64,000 nucleotides of DNA, taken from the NCBI GenBank assembly GCA_004764695.1, contig SMSO01000008.1, forward strand, positions 409,001 through 473,000, in the 5' to 3' direction. This DNA comes from Schizochytrium sp. TIO01. Its lineage: Eukaryota; Sar; Bigyra; Thraustochytrida; Thraustochytriidae. The translations under genes were made by a program, and so were the position numbers. Positions 60,236-64,000 of the stretch are shown one piece after another (position 1 is the stretch's first letter; the number at the start of each line of letters is the position of its first letter). The notes under the pieces were generated by a model. That model did no database searches. It saw only the letters and a list, made by a program, of their open reading frames with translations, and was not told the DNA's origin.

Positions 60236-61336
60236 GAGAAGGCTTTCTTCTTTCATGGTGAGAAGGGAAAGAACATCGGTTCTTCTCAGGCGCGCTTTAG
60301 TTGAGAATTAGTTTGTTTGCCTGAAAATGAAAATGAAAATGAAAATGAAAACGAAAACGATTCACGAAGAGCGAGCAGCCTTTCTTTCCCATATTGCGCA
60401 CAAGAGAGAACGGCCTCGAGGCCGGATACGCCCGCTCTCGCGCGATGGACTTCTGACCGACGGATCGACCCGTGGACCCTCTTTCTCTCTTTCGCCCTTT
60501 ATTGCGCCTCCGCCGCCGTGGCCTGCGACGAATAAATGAATAAATGAATAAATAAATAAATAGATAAATGAATAAATAGATAGATGAATGAATGAATAAA
60601 TGAATAAATAAATAAATGAATGCACGAGGAGACTTAGAAGAGAGACGAGAACGTCTGATGATGATGGTGGATGAAAAGAAAAGGGTGCGCAGGATGGCAG
60701 AAAAGACAAGTAGCGGCCTCGATGATTAGGTGGTTAGCTGTCTTTCTCTCTCCTATTACGAATGGGGCGACTGCAGAGCGGCAGAATTCCTTTTAGTTGA
60801 TTGAAGTTCTTTGGGTTGAATTAATGTAAAAAGCGGAGGTCAAATGATGTATGTATGTATGGATGTCTGAGGGTGGTTTAGACGGTGCTTCGTTTGCATC
60901 TGTTGCTTTCTTCGCTGCTTTGAGTGCACGGAAGAGAGTGAACGCAAGGCCGAACAAGCAGAAACGCCAGTCTTGAGCGAGGAGCAGGAGGAGAGCAAAG
61001 AAGGCCTGCCTCGGCATGAAGAAGGCGGGAGTGCCTTGGAGGAAAAGAAAAGAAGCGCGCTTGTTGGCTGTAGTTTACATGCAGGGAAAAGAAACTAAGG
61101 ACTAGATGAATCTCTTTTATTTATGATTAAATAACTAAATAAATAAAAATCATTAGTTGTGGTTTGTTGTTCGTTTCAAAATAAAAATAAATGTTTTGTT
61201 CTGTTTTTTTTTTTTTTTTTTTAAATAGCTATTTTTCTTTTGAATTTGAAAAGGAGGAAAGGAATTGCGAAAAAGGAATTGCGGAAAAGAAAAGCAAAGA
61301 ATGCAAGAAAAAGCTAGAGAAGAGAAAAGGAGCGGC

Positions 61337-61407
61337 GCACTTCTTCTTCTTCTTCTTTTCCTTCTTCTTCTTCTTCTTCTTCTTCTTCTAATAATAATAA
61401 TAATAAT
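61337..61407 (+). repeat. (TTC)n followed by (ATA)n
   Basis: TTC run interrupted once, then an AATAAT run, about 330-400 bases before the Rieske start codon. Confidence 0.9.
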
Positions 61408-61410
61408 TTA

Positions 61411-61739
61411 TTTTATTTTTTTTTTGGAGGAGCAAATGTAATAGAGAAAGAAGAAGAAAAGTAGAAAAGAAGTAAAAATAAAAGAAACAAAAGGCAGGAA
61501 AAGACAAACAAGAAAAGGCAACAACAACAAGAACAACAACAACAACAAGACGAGGTCCACGCCCGCCAGGAGCGAGGTCGCAGCAGCAGCAAACCAGCAA
61601 CAGCAAAACCCAAACCTTCGAAGCCAGCCTTCAAAGCCTCGCCAAGAGCCTCGCTCTTCGCGCAAGCACAAAACAAACCATCAACTAGCCTCCAGCAGCA
61701 GCAGCAGCTCGCTTGTAAGCTCTCCTTCAGTACAACAGG
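61411..61739 (+). promoter_or_regulatory. 5' leader and proximal upstream region of the Rieske oxygenase gene
   Basis: After a T-rich stretch (61408-61427) the plus strand turns into an A- and AAG/CAA/CAG-rich leader up to the ATG at 61740. It contains the 13-mer GCAGCAGCAAACC at 61583-61595, also found in the DMGDH leader. No clear TATA box or start site is visible. The leader lacks an upstream ATG after about 61436, consistent with use of the 61740 start. Confidence 0.4.
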
Positions 61740-63446
61740 ATGCTCGCCCGCCGTGTTCGCTCCGCCGCCCTTGTGGGCCGCCGCACCTTCTCCGCGGCCA
61801 GCACCTCCAACCCTGCCGCCAAGGCCGCCGGCAACGCCGCCCCTGAGGTGAACGACCTCCTCCAGAACATCCAGCAGAAGAAGGCCGCCGCCAAGGGCGA
61901 CGTCGTGGACCCCGTCGAGCGCGCCGGCACTGAGCCCGACTGGACTCTCCCGGAGACCTACGCCGCCACCACCCGCCCCCCTCACCAGGCCTACACCCTC
62001 TCCCCTGCCGCCTACGAGAGCCAGGCCTTCTACGAGGTCGAGAAGGAGCGCGTCTGGGGCAAGTCCTGGGTTTGCATCGGTCTTGCCGAGCAGATCCGCC
62101 AGCCCGGTGACACCATCACCGCCGAGCTCGCCGGCCAGCCCATCTTCGCCGTCCGCGACAAGAAGGGTGACCTCAACGGCTTCCTCAACGTCTGCCGTCA
62201 CCGTGGATCCAAGCTCGTCCGCAAGGATGGTCGCTACCCTGTGATCTCCTGCCCGTACCACCGTTGGGGCTACGCCCTCGACGGCCGCCTCCTCGCCACC
62301 CCCATGTGGGACACCGTCGAGGGTGGTGTTCGCTACGACTCCAAGACCGGTACCTTCAAGGAGTCCAAGGCTCAGGCCAAGGCCCGCAAGCAGCTCGGCC
62401 TCCGCGCCGAGTCTGGCCTCACCGACGAGGAGGCCGCCCAGCAGGTCGAGGAGGCCGAGCTCCGCGCCATTGAGTCCCAGAAGGCTGCCGAGGCCGCCAC
62501 CAAGGCCGCCAAGGCTGGCAAGCCCTGCGACCAGATGTCCGGCATCATGCAGGCCTTCGACACTGCTCACATCGATGCCTTCGACAAGAACGACTTCAGC
62601 CTCTTCAAGGTCCGCGTCGAGCAGTGGGGCTGCTTCATCTTCGCCACCATGGCTTCTGAGGCCGAGACCCCCGACCTCAAGACCTGCCTCGGTGATGTTG
62701 TGACCCAGCTCGAGTCCTACGACCTCGAGAACCTCGTCACCGTCCGCTCCAAGCAGTACGACTCCAAGGCCAACTGGAAGCTCCTCGCTGAGAACTTCAT
62801 GGAGTACTACCACCTTCCCTCCGTCCACCCCGCTCTCTGCAACGTCTCCCGCGTTGACGACCACCACCGTGAGCAGGGTACCTCCATGGCTGTGTCCTTC
62901 GTGACTCGCCCTCTCACCAACGGTGGCACCCCCATTGACCCGGATGTCCTCCCCGCCTTCCCCGGCATGGCTGAGAAGTGCAAGCTCGACGGTGTCTTCC
63001 ACCAGCTCTTCCCCAACGTCTTCTACTTCCTCCTCCCCAGCCACATCTTCGTTGTGCGCCTCGACCCTCAGTCTGTTGACCGCACCATCGAGCACGCTCA
63101 CCTCCTCGTTCACCCCAGCGTGATTGAGGACCACGAGGTCCGCAAGGAGACCGAGATCCTCAACGAGAAGATCGACGCCATGATGGCCTTCTACGACATG
63201 ACCAACAAGGAGGACATTGACATCTGCGAGATGGTCCAGGAGGGTGTCAAGAACAAGCAGTACAAGGGTGGCCGTGTTTCCTTCCGCTTCGAGGAGACCA
63301 TCCACCGCTTCCAGAACATGCTTATTGACCACATGGTTGGCTACCCCGGCCGCGTCCCCAAGGGTGATGCCGACATCCCCTTCTACATTGGTGGCAAGAC
63401 CCCCGTTGAGGCCCGCTCCCAGCTCTACAACCACGAGAACCAGTAA
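61740..63446 (+). CDS. Mitochondrial-type Rieske non-heme iron oxygenase, probable glycine betaine or choline monooxygenase (568 aa)
   Basis: Rieske oxygenases of this group use O2 and reductant to hydroxylate or demethylate quaternary amines. The [2Fe-2S] site is C152-x-H154-x16-C171-x2-H174. The mononuclear iron site is N345-W-K then E355-x-x-H358-x4-H363, with E355 as the bridging carboxylate; D492, in E-D-I-D-I-C-E, is the likely third ligand. Residues 1-22 (M-L-A-R-R...R-R-T-F-S) form a mitochondrial-type leader and an Ala-rich segment follows to about 70. Family members are usually 370-440 aa; the excess is this N-terminal extension plus an Ala/Lys/Glu-rich insertion at about 190-272. 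The final D/Y/N-rich tail carries no targeting signal. Its position beside dimethylglycine and sarcosine dehydrogenase genes favours glycine betaine demethylation (bacterial GbcA role); choline monooxygenase or carnitine oxygenase (CntA-like) are alternatives. Third codon positions are almost all C or G. No reductase gene is visible. Confidence 0.9.
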   Translation: MLARRVRSAALVGRRTFSAASTSNPAAKAAGNAAPEVNDLLQNIQQKKAAAKGDVVDPVERAGTEPDWTLPETYAATTRPPHQAYTLSPAAYESQAFYEVEKERVWGKSWVCIGLAEQIRQPGDTITAELAGQPIFAVRDKKGDLNGFLNVCRHRGSKLVRKDGRYPVISCPYHRWGYALDGRLLATPMWDTVEGGVRYDSKTGTFKESKAQAKARKQLGLRAESGLTDEEAAQQVEEAELRAIESQKAAEAATKAAKAGKPCDQMSGIMQAFDTAHIDAFDKNDFSLFKVRVEQWGCFIFATMASEAETPDLKTCLGDVVTQLESYDLENLVTVRSKQYDSKANWKLLAENFMEYYHLPSVHPALCNVSRVDDHHREQGTSMAVSFVTRPLTNGGTPIDPDVLPAFPGMAEKCKLDGVFHQLFPNVFYFLLPSHIFVVRLDPQSVDRTIEHAHLLVHPSVIEDHEVRKETEILNEKIDAMMAFYDMTNKEDIDICEMVQEGVKNKQYKGGRVSFRFEETIHRFQNMLIDHMVGYPGRVPKGDADIPFYIGGKTPVEARSQLYNHENQ

Positions 63447-64000
63447 GCGAAAGCTACTCGGGTTGTTCGACTCACAAAATCACAATATAGTCAATACTCT
63501 CTTCCCTCTACCTCACTCTCAATGATTGCAAGATCTGCAGTCCCACAAAAAAATAACACAAACGCGCGTTTTGACGCACAAGTCCCCGTTCCGTGTAATA
63601 ACTCCTGAATGTTTTTTCCTTTGATCATCATTGCCTTCTTCACCCTTTTTGTCTATCTTTGAATATTTGGTAAGCTGGAGCAAGATAAGATCATCGTCAT
63701 CAACAACATCAAACTTTCTGGAGAATACATACACACATACGCAAGAGTACTTTGATATCCCATCAACGATTACTTTGAACTGGTGAGTTCAGTGGGGGCC
63801 AAGGATCTTCGTTCTATCTTTCGAGTTGGTACTTTCTCTGCTCGTACGAGGTCATTCGTGACCTCCTTCTTACGAACAGGTTATATCCTTAACCGATTGT
63901 ATGCACTTCTTTCTATATCTAAAAGTTTCTCGATATTAAAAATCTTCAAAATTAGAAAATTATTCTCAAGTTTCAAAACATGAAAGAAAGAAAAGAAGAA
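63447..64000. other. Downstream region of the Rieske gene, no supported gene
   Basis: AT-rich 3' flank; the untranslated region probably ends within the first few hundred bases, but no clear polyadenylation signal is seen. A consensus-like splice donor (CTG then GTGAGT) lies at 63780-63788 and a possible acceptor (CGAACAG) ends at about 63880. This could belong to a gene continuing past the right edge, but there is no coding support. Confidence 0.4.

Noticed and set aside
61413-63434. Minus-strand frame of 673 codons over the Rieske gene
   Set aside because: Same antisense effect; its end runs into the leader and simple repeats.

Overview
The window looks like nuclear DNA of a single-celled eukaryote. 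Only about 9% of it (roughly 5.6 of 64 kb) is confidently coding. The three clear genes are uninterrupted within the window, rich in C- or G-ending codons, and have long 5' leaders rich in CAG and CAA. Two of them start with an arginine- and serine-rich peptide of mitochondrial type. The spacers are very long and full of microsatellites such as (GAAT)n, (TTTC)n, (TTTTC)n, (AAG)n and (TTA)n. A labyrinthulomycete (thraustochytrid-like) protist would fit this style, but that is an inference and no marker gene in the window proves it.

Layout. Positions 1-1362 (minus strand) hold the N-terminal half of a sarcosine dehydrogenase, cut by the window edge. Positions 11770-14313 (minus) hold a complete dimethylglycine dehydrogenase-type protein. 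Positions 61740-63446 (plus) hold a complete Rieske non-heme iron oxygenase of the choline/glycine-betaine/carnitine group with a mitochondrial-type leader. No other protein gene can be called with confidence. Three blocks (about 8.7-11.75, 22.7-37.7 and 43-45.3 kb) are nearly free of microsatellites and more AT-rich; the largest contains four diverged copies of an unclassified repeat of about 0.4 kb. The rest is microsatellite-rich spacer.

How the genes fit together. All three recognisable genes are neighbours and map to one route. The Rieske enzyme would demethylate glycine betaine to dimethylglycine (or, alternatively, oxidise choline). Dimethylglycine dehydrogenase then gives sarcosine, and sarcosine dehydrogenase gives glycine. 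In characterised homologues the two flavoenzymes pass electrons to ETF and the methyl groups to tetrahydrofolate. A reductase partner for the Rieske enzyme is not visible in the window. The main points for follow-up are this co-localisation, an insertion of about 80 residues inside the Rieske enzyme, an altered FAD-domain loop and missing targeting peptide in the dimethylglycine dehydrogenase, the four-copy repeat, and a cluster of the 10-mer GGGGACGTTC at 42.8-43.8 kb.
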